A stretch of 46,342 bases of DNA from Dehalococcoidia bacterium. Its GTDB lineage: Bacteria > Chloroflexota > Dehalococcoidia > Dehalococcoidales > Fen-1064. The notes under the pieces are model-generated. The model did not search any database. It was not told the DNA's origin and was given only the letters and a program-made list of their open reading frames with translations. The position numbers were made by a program, and so were the translations under genes. The stretch lies in assembly GCA_011170375.1 (NCBI GenBank), contig DUEV01000003.1, positions 1 to 46,342 of the forward strand. Reading direction: 5' to 3'. Position 1 is the stretch's first letter. Every line of letters starts with the position of its first letter. Positions 8,254-16,015 of this stretch are shown here, in pieces.

Positions 8254-8325
8254 TCCCCCCGCCTCAAAAGGTACTAATCCACTGTATTCCGATATATTTC
8301 TCTGATTCTTGCGAACAATGATAAC

Positions 8326-8604
8326 CATGGGGGACACCTCCTTGGAATCTCCCCTGCCTTCGCCGGAGCGGCTACGCGCAGGCAGGCGCCAAGCTGTTTC
8401 ACCCCTCTTTGACTCCCCAAAACGGTGCGAGGGCTTGTTCATATGCACGCACCTCCGCACCTTATAGGCGAGCTTTGCTTATGCAGGGATATTTTATCTG
8501 GCAGCGCCTAATAAGGGGAGTCTTAGAGGGCTTCGCCCTCTAAGCTTAAAAAGTCTCCTTCCCCGCTGGGGAAGGGGACACAGGGGATGGGGCGAGCACC
8601 ACTA
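8326..8604 (+). repeat. structured interspersed repeat, copy 1
   Basis: This non-coding stretch lies between the two tRNAs. Its core (8491-8604) aligns with the reverse complement of 41587-41702: both run from ATTTTATCT through AAGGGGAGTCT, a first hairpin, a second hairpin with CCTTCCCC and GGGGAAGG arms, GGGGATGGGGC and CACTA. The first hairpin here is 8522-8544 (CTTAGAGGG/CCCTCTAAG) and the second 8557-8575. A second matching block, GGGGGACACC followed by CTTGGAATC (8329-8348), corresponds to 41757-41727. Copy 1 has about 130 extra bases between the blocks. No protein is encoded, and target-site duplications are not evident. Confidence 0.7.
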
Positions 8605-8642
8605 AACAGGGCGTATGAAGTGAATCGAATGCTGGTGATGAA

Positions 8643-8672
8643 TTGACAACTAGATAGTACCAGCACTAGAAT
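8643..8672 (+). promoter_or_regulatory. sigma70-type promoter of tRNA-Arg
   Basis: TTGACA (8643-8648) is followed after 18 bp by TAGAAT (8667-8672). The predicted start, near 8679, is almost at the first base of the tRNA at 8680. Confidence 0.65.
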
Positions 8673-8679
8673 GCAGCTA

Positions 8680-8755
8680 GCGCCTATAGCTCAGCGGATA
8701 GAGCATCGGTCTTCGGAACCGAGGGTCGGGGGTTCGAATCCCTCTGGGCGCGCCA
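8680..8755 (+). tRNA. tRNA-Arg (TCG anticodon)
   Basis: Acceptor GCGCCTA (8680-8686) pairs with TGGGCGC (8745-8751). The anticodon stem TCGGT/ACCGA encloses the loop CTTCGGA, giving anticodon TCG at 8713-8715. G8752 is the discriminator and CCA is encoded at 8753-8755. The stop codon of the convergent AOR gene lies only 5 nt beyond. Confidence 0.95.
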
Positions 8756-8759
8756 GTTT

Positions 8760-10610
8760 TTAATAGATATCTTTGATAGCGTATTCCAGCCCGAGACGCT
8801 TTAGTGTTTCCGGCAGGGGTTTCCCTGTCTTTTCATCCCAGCCCATTTTCTGGTAATACATATCAAGCATGTGGTCGAATGAGGGCATAAAGGTCTTTCC
8901 GGCAAAGGGGCCATCGACAGGTGTTGAACCGTAGCGGGGAGAGGGGGCATCCAGTTCCCTGGTGTGGCCGTGCCTGATATTGTAGACCCGCGCCAGATTG
9001 ACAATGCGAAGTCCGAGAGCTTCGGCCTCCTCCACCGTAAAGTCCCAGCCGGTGGCAGCACTCAGGGCCTCAGACAGAACACGCATGCTGGCCATGGTGG
9101 CGAAAAAACATACCCCCAGGGAATCGACAAAGGACATCCTTCCCTTCCCCGAGGTGGCTGCGTCGACAACGTCTTCCGGAGACATCTCACCCATGTTGAC
9201 CCTTACCCTCGGCCTCGATTCGAGGGTACCGGTATTGGAGGTGATTTTATCGAACATCTCTATCCATTGACCACGGTGGTCGTATCCCCTCGGGGTATTT
9301 CCCTTTTTCGTATAGATGGCGAAATTCGGGGCCTCCCCCCCAATAGCAAAGGAAGCACGCATCGCCCCCTCCGCCAGGATATCCCCGAACCCCTCCCGAT
9401 AAGCGATGTTCTGGAGCATAGCCCGGACCGCCTCCACGTTCCCCCAGTTCATCTCGATACCGCCGGCCTTCTCCTTATCGATAAGGCCTTTCTCGTAGCA
9501 TTCGATGGCCAGGCCGATAACCCAGCCGGTTTCATTCATCTCAAGGCCGAGGCGGTCGACCACGTTGGTGAGCATCATGGCCGAGGCCACCTCCATATTG
9601 CCTATCTGGGCACCCATAGCCGACAGGCACTCATACTCCGGTTCTTCCACAACCATGCCCGTATACGGCCCCTCGGTAATGGTGGACTCGTGGCAGTGGT
9701 GCATCTGGCAGGCCCAGCACGGCTCGGGTTTTGGCTGGAAGCGACCGCGTATGTAGTCGGGGGTGAACTGCTCGAGCTTGTCTTTATCGGGGTAAATGTT
9801 GGTCGTGTAGTTCTTAATCGGTAAGCCGCCTGTCCTTTCTTGCACTTGATAGTTACCGAGGGTGCCATAGTTATAGAGAAAGCGGCTCTGAGGGTTGTTC
9901 TTCATCGTGTCTACTATCTGCCTGCCCAGCTCTGACACTCGTTTGGCATCATGCAACGAAATCGCCTGTTTGCCCCGCCCCGCCACTATCGCCTTGAGCT
10001 TTTTAGAACCCATCACCGCCCCGATGCCGTTGTGCCCGGCAATATGTCCCCGGTCCGAGACAATCGCGGCGAACTTGACCAGGTTTTCGCCCGCCGGACC
10101 GATACAGGCCACACTCATAGTTGTCTTTGAGCCGCCAAGCTCTGCCTTGAGGGCTTCATCGGTCTCCCAGGTGTCTAAACCCTTGAGATGAGCGGCGTCC
10201 TGTAGCTCGGCGGTACCGTCGTGAAGGTAGAGATAGACCGGCTTCTCAGCGGCGCCTTGGATAATAAGCCCGTCGAAGCCGGCGAACCGCATGAATGCCC
10301 CGAAAAAGCCATTGGCCTGACTGAAAGCCGCCCCGCCCGTCAGCACCCCCCGGGTCGAAACCGAATAGGTGCCGCTGCCTGGAATCCGGGTGCCCCCCAG
10401 CGGGCCGGAGGCGATAATGAGGCGGTTATCCGGACTGAAACAGTCGATCCCCGGCGGCACCTCCTGATAGAGGTACCTGATGCCGAAGCCCGTCCCCCCG
10501 ACATATTTCCTCAGGTCAGGCTCATCCAGCCACTCCTCTTTCATGCTGCCGCTGGTAAGGTCTACCCTGAGCAGCCGCCCGATATAGCCCTTTGGAACAG
10601 ACACTGACAT
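8760..10610 (-). CDS. tungsten-containing aldehyde:ferredoxin oxidoreductase family protein
   Basis: This 616-residue protein is full length for the AOR family. It opens with GYIGRLLRVDLTSG, where the tungstopterin-binding domain begins. The [4Fe-4S] ligands are C298, C301 and C305 (CWACQMHHC) and C501 (LGVC), almost the same positions as in Pyrococcus AOR. Such enzymes oxidise aldehydes to acids with ferredoxin, or run in reverse on activated acids; some relatives reduce aromatic acids. The true substrate is not visible. A TTG codon at 10640 extends the frame, but the ATG at 10610 has an AGGA site about 9 nt upstream and matches the family start. It lies 30 nt behind the DUF5131 gene and may be read from the TcmP promoter. 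Confidence 0.9.
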   Translation of the reverse strand: MSVSVPKGYIGRLLRVDLTSGSMKEEWLDEPDLRKYVGGTGFGIRYLYQEVPPGIDCFSPDNRLIIASGPLGGTRIPGSGTYSVSTRGVLTGGAAFSQANGFFGAFMRFAGFDGLIIQGAAEKPVYLYLHDGTAELQDAAHLKGLDTWETDEALKAELGGSKTTMSVACIGPAGENLVKFAAIVSDRGHIAGHNGIGAVMGSKKLKAIVAGRGKQAISLHDAKRVSELGRQIVDTMKNNPQSRFLYNYGTLGNYQVQERTGGLPIKNYTTNIYPDKDKLEQFTPDYIRGRFQPKPEPCWACQMHHCHESTITEGPYTGMVVEEPEYECLSAMGAQIGNMEVASAMMLTNVVDRLGLEMNETGWVIGLAIECYEKGLIDKEKAGGIEMNWGNVEAVRAMLQNIAYREGFGDILAEGAMRASFAIGGEAPNFAIYTKKGNTPRGYDHRGQWIEMFDKITSNTGTLESRPRVRVNMGEMSPEDVVDAATSGKGRMSFVDSLGVCFFATMASMRVLSEALSAATGWDFTVEEAEALGLRIVNLARVYNIRHGHTRELDAPSPRYGSTPVDGPFAGKTFMPSFDHMLDMYYQKMGWDEKTGKPLPETLKRLGLEYAIKDIY

Positions 10611-10640
10611 GCTAACTTTCCTTTCTCTTTGGATAATCAA

Positions 10641-11378
10641 TTATAAAGGGGTTGTTGCTGGATTGGAAGTAAAAACAGGTCTCTCATCCCAGACACGACC
10701 TTCAAGCAGTCGCCCCGTCTTTTTCTTATTAAATCCACCCCATTGCTTAAAGAAAAAGGGGACTCGGTTATTAACGCAATTTCTTTTAATATCAAGCACC
10801 CATGATTCTTTCATAGTGCGGGCTCCTGGACCAGATTCACCGCCAACTATCACCCAGTCAATAGACTTGAGGTCAAGATTTAGTATAGGGCCAAGCAAGG
10901 GTTCGAACGAGATGAATTTCAAATGGGCACCTGTATTTCGCAGGTGGTCTATTCGAGGAAGGCTAGCTGAGTTCTCAACACTAACACCCATCCAAATATT
11001 TGGTGTCCATGGTAATTTCGAACCGATATCGTCCAACCTTTCCGCGCGCTTAGTGAGTATTTGAAAACAGTGCCAGTCTGCTTTGACCATCACATCGAAT
11101 ACTCTACGAATATAGTCATCAGGCACGTTCTCGTGAAACAAATCACTCATAGAATTGACAAAAATAGTCTGAGGCTTTTTCCATTTCAAGGGAATTGTTA
11201 GTGTTTCCTCATGCATCGTGACATCAAATCCATTGCGATAGTTGGGATTTCCCATAGCTTGCAAGCGTAGAGCTAACCTTTCAGCATAACAATTCATGCA
11301 CCCAGGGCTTATCTTTGTGCATCCAGTCAAGGGATTCCAAGTGGATTCTGTCCATTCTATGGAAGATGATAAAGCCAT
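10641..11378 (-). CDS. DUF5131 / phage Gp37-Gp68 family (three-Cys-motif) protein
   Basis: This 245-residue protein belongs to the Gp37/Gp68 (DUF5131) family. It starts with IEWTESTWNPLTGCTKISPG and has three cysteines C20, C27 and C30 (C-x6-C-x2-C), the three-Cys motif of this family, which may hold an Fe-S cluster in a radical-SAM-like fold. Family hallmarks IFVNSMSDLFHENVP, WMGVSVEN, FISFEPLLGP, WVIVGGESGPGAR and FFFKQWGG are all present, so it looks intact. The start ATG shares its A with the TAA of the upstream tcmP-like gene, a sign of translational coupling. The module is more AT-rich than the AOR next to it. The biochemical role of the family is unsettled. Confidence 0.85.
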   Translation of the reverse strand: MALSSSIEWTESTWNPLTGCTKISPGCMNCYAERLALRLQAMGNPNYRNGFDVTMHEETLTIPLKWKKPQTIFVNSMSDLFHENVPDDYIRRVFDVMVKADWHCFQILTKRAERLDDIGSKLPWTPNIWMGVSVENSASLPRIDHLRNTGAHLKFISFEPLLGPILNLDLKSIDWVIVGGESGPGARTMKESWVLDIKRNCVNNRVPFFFKQWGGFNKKKTGRLLEGRVWDERPVFTSNPATTPL

Positions 11379-12199
11379 TACCCAGCCCCCAATATTCTGT
11401 ATTTTCTGAAGATATCGTTGACTACAGTTAATGCAACATCGTGATGCGATGCAAAGAACAAGTAATATATTGTTGAATTCATCGAATTCTTCATAGGTAT
11501 AGGCCTAGGTACGTACTTGAAACCGGCAACTTCTTCTAGCCGCCTTTTAAATGATAGCGCAAAGGTTTCATTATCCACCTTTGTCTTATATCCGAACATG
11601 TTACCTTTTGAGCTGAATGCTTTGTCTTCCCAGCTGCTATCTCCCCAGAAATTATTCATCCTTTCTATGCTACCCGGATAAACGGTAGTTCTGTCTCGTC
11701 TCAATACATTTCTGTTTATATCTTGTATTGGAAAATTCAAGAAGAGGTCAATGCTTTTCATTTGTCCAGCAGTCTCTATTACATTCCAACTTAGGTCCAA
11801 ACCATATGGGTCTAAAATACACAAGCCTCGACGGTAATCTTCCCATAGAACATTCGGAAATACCTTTGTCAATAATGACTTGTTACAATCACCATGAAAC
11901 ACACGGATATCTGTATTATTTCTGGCTAGCTTGTTAAGCTCATCCACCTTTGCATTATCAAGGTCGATAAAATAATACGCCTGAAATGGTGGCTCTGTTG
12001 CTAGTGCGATTTTTGGTGTTCCAGCAACAAGCTTCTTAGTACTCTCAGAGATTTGTTCACCTGGGCCAGCAAAAGCATCAATGTAAACATGGTAGAACCC
12101 TTTGCTGTTCAATATGGATGAATATGCTGATGCATACTCTCTGATGATACTGAGCTTAATTTCTGTCCAAAAGCCTATAATGTCATATTCGACTACCAT
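11378..12199 (-). CDS. tcmP: three-Cys-motif partner protein TcmP
   Basis: This 273-residue protein fits TcmP, the usual partner of three-Cys-motif proteins. YIDAFAGPGEQ resembles motif I of a class I SAM-dependent methyltransferase; FIDLDNAKVDEL, VFHGDCN and ILDPYGLDLSW follow in the expected order. A TTG at 12238 extends the frame, but that TTG is the first base triplet of a -35 box (TTGTCA); with the TATAAT at 12215-12210 the transcript would begin 0-4 nt before the ATG at 12199. I therefore take 12199 as the start and expect an almost leaderless message. It overlaps the DUF5131 gene by one base. Methyltransferase activity is inferred from the fold motifs only. Confidence 0.8.
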   Translation of the reverse strand: MVVEYDIIGFWTEIKLSIIREYASAYSSILNSKGFYHVYIDAFAGPGEQISESTKKLVAGTPKIALATEPPFQAYYFIDLDNAKVDELNKLARNNTDIRVFHGDCNKSLLTKVFPNVLWEDYRRGLCILDPYGLDLSWNVIETAGQMKSIDLFLNFPIQDINRNVLRRDRTTVYPGSIERMNNFWGDSSWEDKAFSSKGNMFGYKTKVDNETFALSFKRRLEEVAGFKYVPRPIPMKNSMNSTIYYLFFASHHDVALTVVNDIFRKYRILGAG

Positions 12200-12209
12200 T
12201 ACAGGCGGT

Positions 12210-12238
12210 ATTATACGCTCAACGGGGATAGCTGACAA
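12210..12238 (-). promoter_or_regulatory. sigma70-type promoter of tcmP (near-leaderless)
   Basis: On the minus strand TTGTCA (12238-12233) and TATAAT (12215-12210) are separated by 17 bp, five of six plus six of six consensus bases. Only ten bases lie between the -10 box and the ATG at 12199, so the message has almost no 5' leader and no room for a Shine-Dalgarno site. Confidence 0.7.
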
Positions 12239-12358
12239 GACTGAAATATGGCTGCATAGATCGGACTAACCACCCTCAATCACCACCCACGCCTCTCGCC
12301 CTGAGAGTCAAATCTTGGCCCTTTCCGCCACTCCGTTTGCCCGCCGGATGCCAGATGG

Positions 12359-12364
12359 TATAAT
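12359..12364 (+). promoter_or_regulatory. possible -10 box of the carboxylesterase gene
   Basis: A perfect TATAAT lies 61 nt before the ATG at 12426. Only a weak -35 (TTTGCC, 17 bp upstream) accompanies it. Confidence 0.4.
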
Positions 12365-12425
12365 TAACACATATACCCCCACGAAAATCAGCAGTTGTAT
12401 CAGTTGAATTAAAAAGGAGGAATTA

Positions 12426-13979
12426 ATGGACACGCAGGCAAGTGCACTGGAAGCGAGGTTGTTCCCGGTGGTAGAGACACAGTACGGAAAAATCCGGGGC
12501 CTGAACCACCAGGGTGTTAAAACATTCAAGGGCATCAGGTACGGGGCTTCAACGGAAGGCAAAAACCGCTTTATGCCTCCACAGCCTGTAAAACCGTGGG
12601 CAGGCATTCTCGATACGTTCGACTACGGGCAGATTAGCCCGCAGATGCCCGCCGACCGGCGCGGTGATTATACAAATCTCATTTCCTGGCACCGTCAACC
12701 GGGAGGAATCGGCGAAGATTGCCTCACCCTGAATGTCTGGTCGCGGAGCGTAAACGACAACGCCAAACGTGCCGTTACGGTCGTGCTTCACGGCGGTGGT
12801 TTTGCCGTCGGTTCCGGAAATAGCCAGGGGTTCGATGGAGAAATGATGGCACGCCTCGATGACGTCGTCCATGTGGCTGTAAACCATCGGCTGGCAGCAT
12901 TCGGCTATATCAACCTGGTGGACTTGGGTGCGCCGGAAGAGTTCAAGTATGCCGGCGTGGCTGGCATGATGGACATCGTCGCCGCTTTACAATGGGTACA
13001 AACCAATATAGAACGGTTCGGCGGTGACCCAAATCGCGTATTTATTTACGGGCAATCGGGGGGTGGGGGCAAGACCGGTACACTCTTAGCGATGCCATCG
13101 GCCAAAGGCCTCTTTCACCGCGCCGGCATCCAGAGTGGCTCGATGCTACGCCTGGTGGAACGGGAACAGGGCGCTAAAAGTACCGAGGCGCTACTCAAGG
13201 CCCTGGGCATAGACAAAAAGAACATTACAGACTTGCAGAAGCTACCCATGTCTACAATTATAGCCGCACAGGCAACCCTACCAATTGAATTCAATCGGTT
13301 TTCACCAGTCATAGGGAACGACATATTGCCGCACCATCCCTTCCATCCGGCAGCGCCGCCGGAATCAGCCGACATCCCGGTCATCATCAGCACCACGCTG
13401 GACGATGCCGCGATAATGCTGGCCAACTTCGACTTGACCGAGTCTGAGCTCAAACAAGACCTCGAAAAGCAATTTGGAGGCAACGCCGCGCGCATTTATA
13501 AACTTTACCGGGATGCCTATCCTGATGTATCGCCCTATTTAATTCAAGCTCGCCTCGCTACGGACCGCGGGTTCCGTTATGGGGCCATCAAGCAGGCCGA
13601 ATTGAAAGTGGCCCAGAACGGCGCCCCTGTTTATTACTATCTGTGGGAATGGGCGTCAAAAGCCTTCGATGGCAAATTCGGCGCTGTGCACGCTGTTGAC
13701 GTCTCTCCTGCAGTGCATGACTGGCACGGATCTAACAATGACTGCGGGCAAAAGGAAGGCAAGCTGCTGGTCGACCGCTTTGCGGCTGCCTGGACCAACT
13801 TCGCCAAGACCGGCGTACCGAATTCCGACCTCACGCCGGAATGGCCCCCGTATGACCTCGAAAATCGCGCCACCATGGTCTTCGACAACAACACCCGTGT
13901 CGAGAATGACTACCGTCGCGAGTTCCGCCTGTTGTGGGAAGAACTGGGAGGGACAGGAATAGGAGGAGGGGAGGCATAG
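12426..13979 (+). CDS. type B carboxylesterase / lipase
   Basis: This 517-residue alpha/beta-hydrolase belongs to the cholinesterase-like type B family. Visible are EDCLTLNVW, the oxyanion-hole HGGGF, the nucleophile Ser211 in YGQSGGGGKTG, and the likely catalytic His422 in GAVHAVDV. The nucleophile elbow is GQSGG rather than the more common GESAGG, a known variant in bacterial members. There is no signal peptide, so it acts in the cytoplasm, probably on ester substrates; which ones cannot be said. AAGGAGG lies 7 nt before the ATG. It is transcribed alone and runs into a subtilase remnant on the other strand. Confidence 0.9.
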   Translation: MDTQASALEARLFPVVETQYGKIRGLNHQGVKTFKGIRYGASTEGKNRFMPPQPVKPWAGILDTFDYGQISPQMPADRRGDYTNLISWHRQPGGIGEDCLTLNVWSRSVNDNAKRAVTVVLHGGGFAVGSGNSQGFDGEMMARLDDVVHVAVNHRLAAFGYINLVDLGAPEEFKYAGVAGMMDIVAALQWVQTNIERFGGDPNRVFIYGQSGGGGKTGTLLAMPSAKGLFHRAGIQSGSMLRLVEREQGAKSTEALLKALGIDKKNITDLQKLPMSTIIAAQATLPIEFNRFSPVIGNDILPHHPFHPAAPPESADIPVIISTTLDDAAIMLANFDLTESELKQDLEKQFGGNAARIYKLYRDAYPDVSPYLIQARLATDRGFRYGAIKQAELKVAQNGAPVYYYLWEWASKAFDGKFGAVHAVDVSPAVHDWHGSNNDCGQKEGKLLVDRFAAAWTNFAKTGVPNSDLTPEWPPYDLENRATMVFDNNTRVENDYRREFRLLWEELGGTGIGGGEA

Positions 13980-13980
13980 A

Positions 13981-14229
13981 CTAGTTTAACGCGTTCTTGG
14001 GTAAGCTGCCTTCAATCATTGCCCGGACCTCGTCGTTGACGCGGCCGTTACCGTTGGAGTCGGTGGTCACGGGAAAGAGAAAAGCGGCCAGTCCACTGAC
14101 ATGGACGGCGGCAAACGAGGTGCCGCTCTTGTAACCGTAGCTGTTGCCGGGAAGCGTCGAGTAGATTTCAAACCCGGGCGCTACCACGTCGACCCAGTCG
14201 CCATGGGTGAAGAAAGCAGGGATGAGGGG
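13981..14229 (-). pseudogene. remnant of a subtilisin-like (S8) protease, C-terminal end
   Basis: The minus-strand frame from 14229 to 13981 reads FFTHGDWVDVVAPGFEIYST and later SGTSFAAVHVSGLAAFLF, followed by a short tail and a TAG stop. This is the C-terminal end of an S8 protease with the catalytic Ser in GTSFAA; the usual Pro of GTSxAAPHV is Val. The catalytic Asp and His domains are missing: an in-frame TAA at 14232-14230 ends the similarity and nothing related lies upstream. An ATG at 14187 could start a 68-residue peptide, but a working enzyme is impossible. Its junction is only one base from the stop of the esterase gene, so the rest was probably lost in a rearrangement. Confidence 0.75.
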
Positions 14230-14339
14230 TTATCGGTAGGTGTTTATGACGACGTTTGTGCTAATAGATATCTATTTATTATAGAATAGCTTATTTTATG
14301 GTAAGCACTATCCTGATAAGACCTAAGAATAATCAGATA

Positions 14340-15050
14340 TTAATCAATTCTTTCAATATCAACAAGATTGCCAACATTTTCGTTGATTTCCGGATCACCA
14401 ATATACTTAATTGAACCAATACCTTGAAAATCAATGTCTAGTATTTCACTTACACTTACTACAATATTAGCAGTACCAGTACCACTAATACTGCATTCTG
14501 TGCTTAAAAGACCTCTACCTTCTAAATCTCCCACTCCATCTATAAATATACTAAGACTATTAATTTCTCCAGATAATTCTATATCTGTAACACCGCTCAT
14601 ATCTAGATTTAGACGACTAACCTGAAGACTATCACAAATGACCGTTACAACTCCTGGCAAAGTTAACTCTTCAATATTCTTCAATTTTAAGTAATAATGA
14701 ATTGCATCAGTTGGAACTAGATCAAAACCTTCATCAACTACGTTTTCAATTTTCAATATACCTTCGGAAACATTTACCTCTACGTATTCCAAAATATTAT
14801 CATCAGTCTCAATAACCAGACTTTCTTCATCTCCTTGCTCGATGATTAAAACTCCTTCTCCACTAACATCTACTTTGTTGAAGTCTTGTATGCCAATTTC
14901 TCTTTCTATAATATTGCCAGAACCATTTATCTCCTCAAGCTCTGTGGTACCAGGTCCTGGTGTGGTATCAGGTCCCGGTGTGGTATTACAGGCACCAAGT
15001 AAAACCACACTAATAACTAACGCCACTAGTATCAATCCTTTCAATCCCAT
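14340..15050 (-). CDS. lipoprotein with DUF2807 (GIN) head domain
   Basis: This 236-residue protein has a lipoprotein signal peptide ending in VVLLGAC, with the lipidated Cys21, then a Thr/Pro/Gly linker encoded by two 18-bp tandem repeats (14953-14988). The rest alternates short beta strands with the pattern of DUF2807: GSGNIIEREIGIQDFNKVDV at the start and SGVTDIELSG, GVGDLEG and GTGTANIVVS as successive turns of a beta-helix. It should be anchored outside the cell membrane; the function of the family is unknown. The gene is clearly more AT-rich than its neighbours, which hints at transfer. AAGGAG touches the ATG directly; a TTG two codons further in has better spacing and may be the true start. 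Confidence 0.8.
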   Translation of the reverse strand: MGLKGLILVALVISVVLLGACNTTPGPDTTPGPGTTELEEINGSGNIIEREIGIQDFNKVDVSGEGVLIIEQGDEESLVIETDDNILEYVEVNVSEGILKIENVVDEGFDLVPTDAIHYYLKLKNIEELTLPGVVTVICDSLQVSRLNLDMSGVTDIELSGEINSLSIFIDGVGDLEGRGLLSTECSISGTGTANIVVSVSEILDIDFQGIGSIKYIGDPEINENVGNLVDIERID

Positions 15051-15223
15051 CTCCTTTCGGGTACTTACAGAGCAAGTCGTTAGTCACCACTCAATTTACT
15101 GCTCGGAGGCAATTTCTTCCGCAAAGAAAGAAAGAGAGATTTCTCTATATCTTTATCTGTACTGAATATGAAAAAGGTATTATACAATTATACGCATTGC
15201 TGGATGAACATCCCCACCGACAA

Positions 15224-16006
15224 CTAACGCTGTTTACAGGCATCCTCTGCCATTATGGCAGCACCCAGGGCAGTGACAAGCTGCGGTTCCGGTGGCATTA
15301 GCAGTTCAATCCCCAGTTTCTTCTCAATCCACTTGATGAGGCCGATGTTCAGGCCGCCACCTCCAGTGATGGCACAGCATTCCTCCAGACCGACCTTACC
15401 CACCAGAGAGGAAATCTTCTCAGCCAGTGCCTGGTGAACACCAGCAACAATATCCTCCTTGGCAACTCCCTCCGACACTCGGGAGACCGCTTCCGACTCC
15501 CCGAAAACGGCACAGCCGGTGGTGAAGGTGACCGGGTCTTTCGATTCCAGAGAGAGGGGGCCAACGTCTTCCAGCTTTATCTGGAGGACATTTGCTATTA
15601 TGTCAAGAAAACGACCACTGCCGCTGGCACACTTCTCACTGACGACAAAATTGGTTACCTGACCCACTTCACTAAGTCGGAGCACCTGAGTGGACTGCCC
15701 CTGAACATCAATAACCGTCCGCACCGAAGGAAAGATACTGAATATCCCACGGGCACAGCAACGGATATCGGCCACCTCCTGGTCGGCAATTTCCACATTG
15801 TCCGAACCCTGGCCGGTGGCCACTATGTAGGCGATGTCCTCTCGGGCCACGTCCGCTTTCGCCAGCAACTCATCAACCAGATTTTGCGCCGCCAGCCGGT
15901 AGTTCACCCCCGATGGGAGAAGATGACTGGCCAGAGTACTACCGTCTTCAGTGATAATCCCCTTGCTGGTCGCCGAGCCGATATCGATTCCCATAAAGTA
16001 AGCCAT
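15224..16006 (-). CDS. acyl-CoA dehydratase/benzoyl-CoA reductase activator ATPase, subunit 2
   Basis: This 260-residue protein belongs to the BadF/BadG/BcrA/HgdC ATPase family. It starts with the phosphate-binding MGIDIGSATSKG of the ASKHA fold and has the two Cys ligands of the subunit-bridging [4Fe-4S] cluster, C126 (EKCASGSGRF) and C165 (TTGCAVF), 39 residues apart as in HgdC. Such proteins use ATP hydrolysis to send one low-potential electron into the dehydratase or reductase core. It is the last gene of a five-gene operon and lies 9 nt behind a second, different ATPase. Two unlike ATPase subunits are typical of class I benzoyl-CoA reductases (BcrAD, BzdPQ), whereas dehydratases usually have one homodimeric activator. 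Confidence 0.88.
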   Translation of the reverse strand: MAYFMGIDIGSATSKGIITEDGSTLASHLLPSGVNYRLAAQNLVDELLAKADVAREDIAYIVATGQGSDNVEIADQEVADIRCCARGIFSIFPSVRTVIDVQGQSTQVLRLSEVGQVTNFVVSEKCASGSGRFLDIIANVLQIKLEDVGPLSLESKDPVTFTTGCAVFGESEAVSRVSEGVAKEDIVAGVHQALAEKISSLVGKVGLEECCAITGGGGLNIGLIKWIEKKLGIELLMPPEPQLVTALGAAIMAEDACKQR

Positions 16007-16015
16007 ATCCGCACC

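Noticed and set aside
8173-8460. Minus-strand frame of 95 codons over the tRNA-His gene
   Set aside because: Its C-terminal part is the known false translation of an antisense tRNA; the rest lies in the structured repeat.
8964-9824. Plus-strand frame of 286 codons
   Set aside because: It is antisense to the conserved aldehyde oxidoreductase and shows no family features; long shadow frames are common in GC-rich genes.
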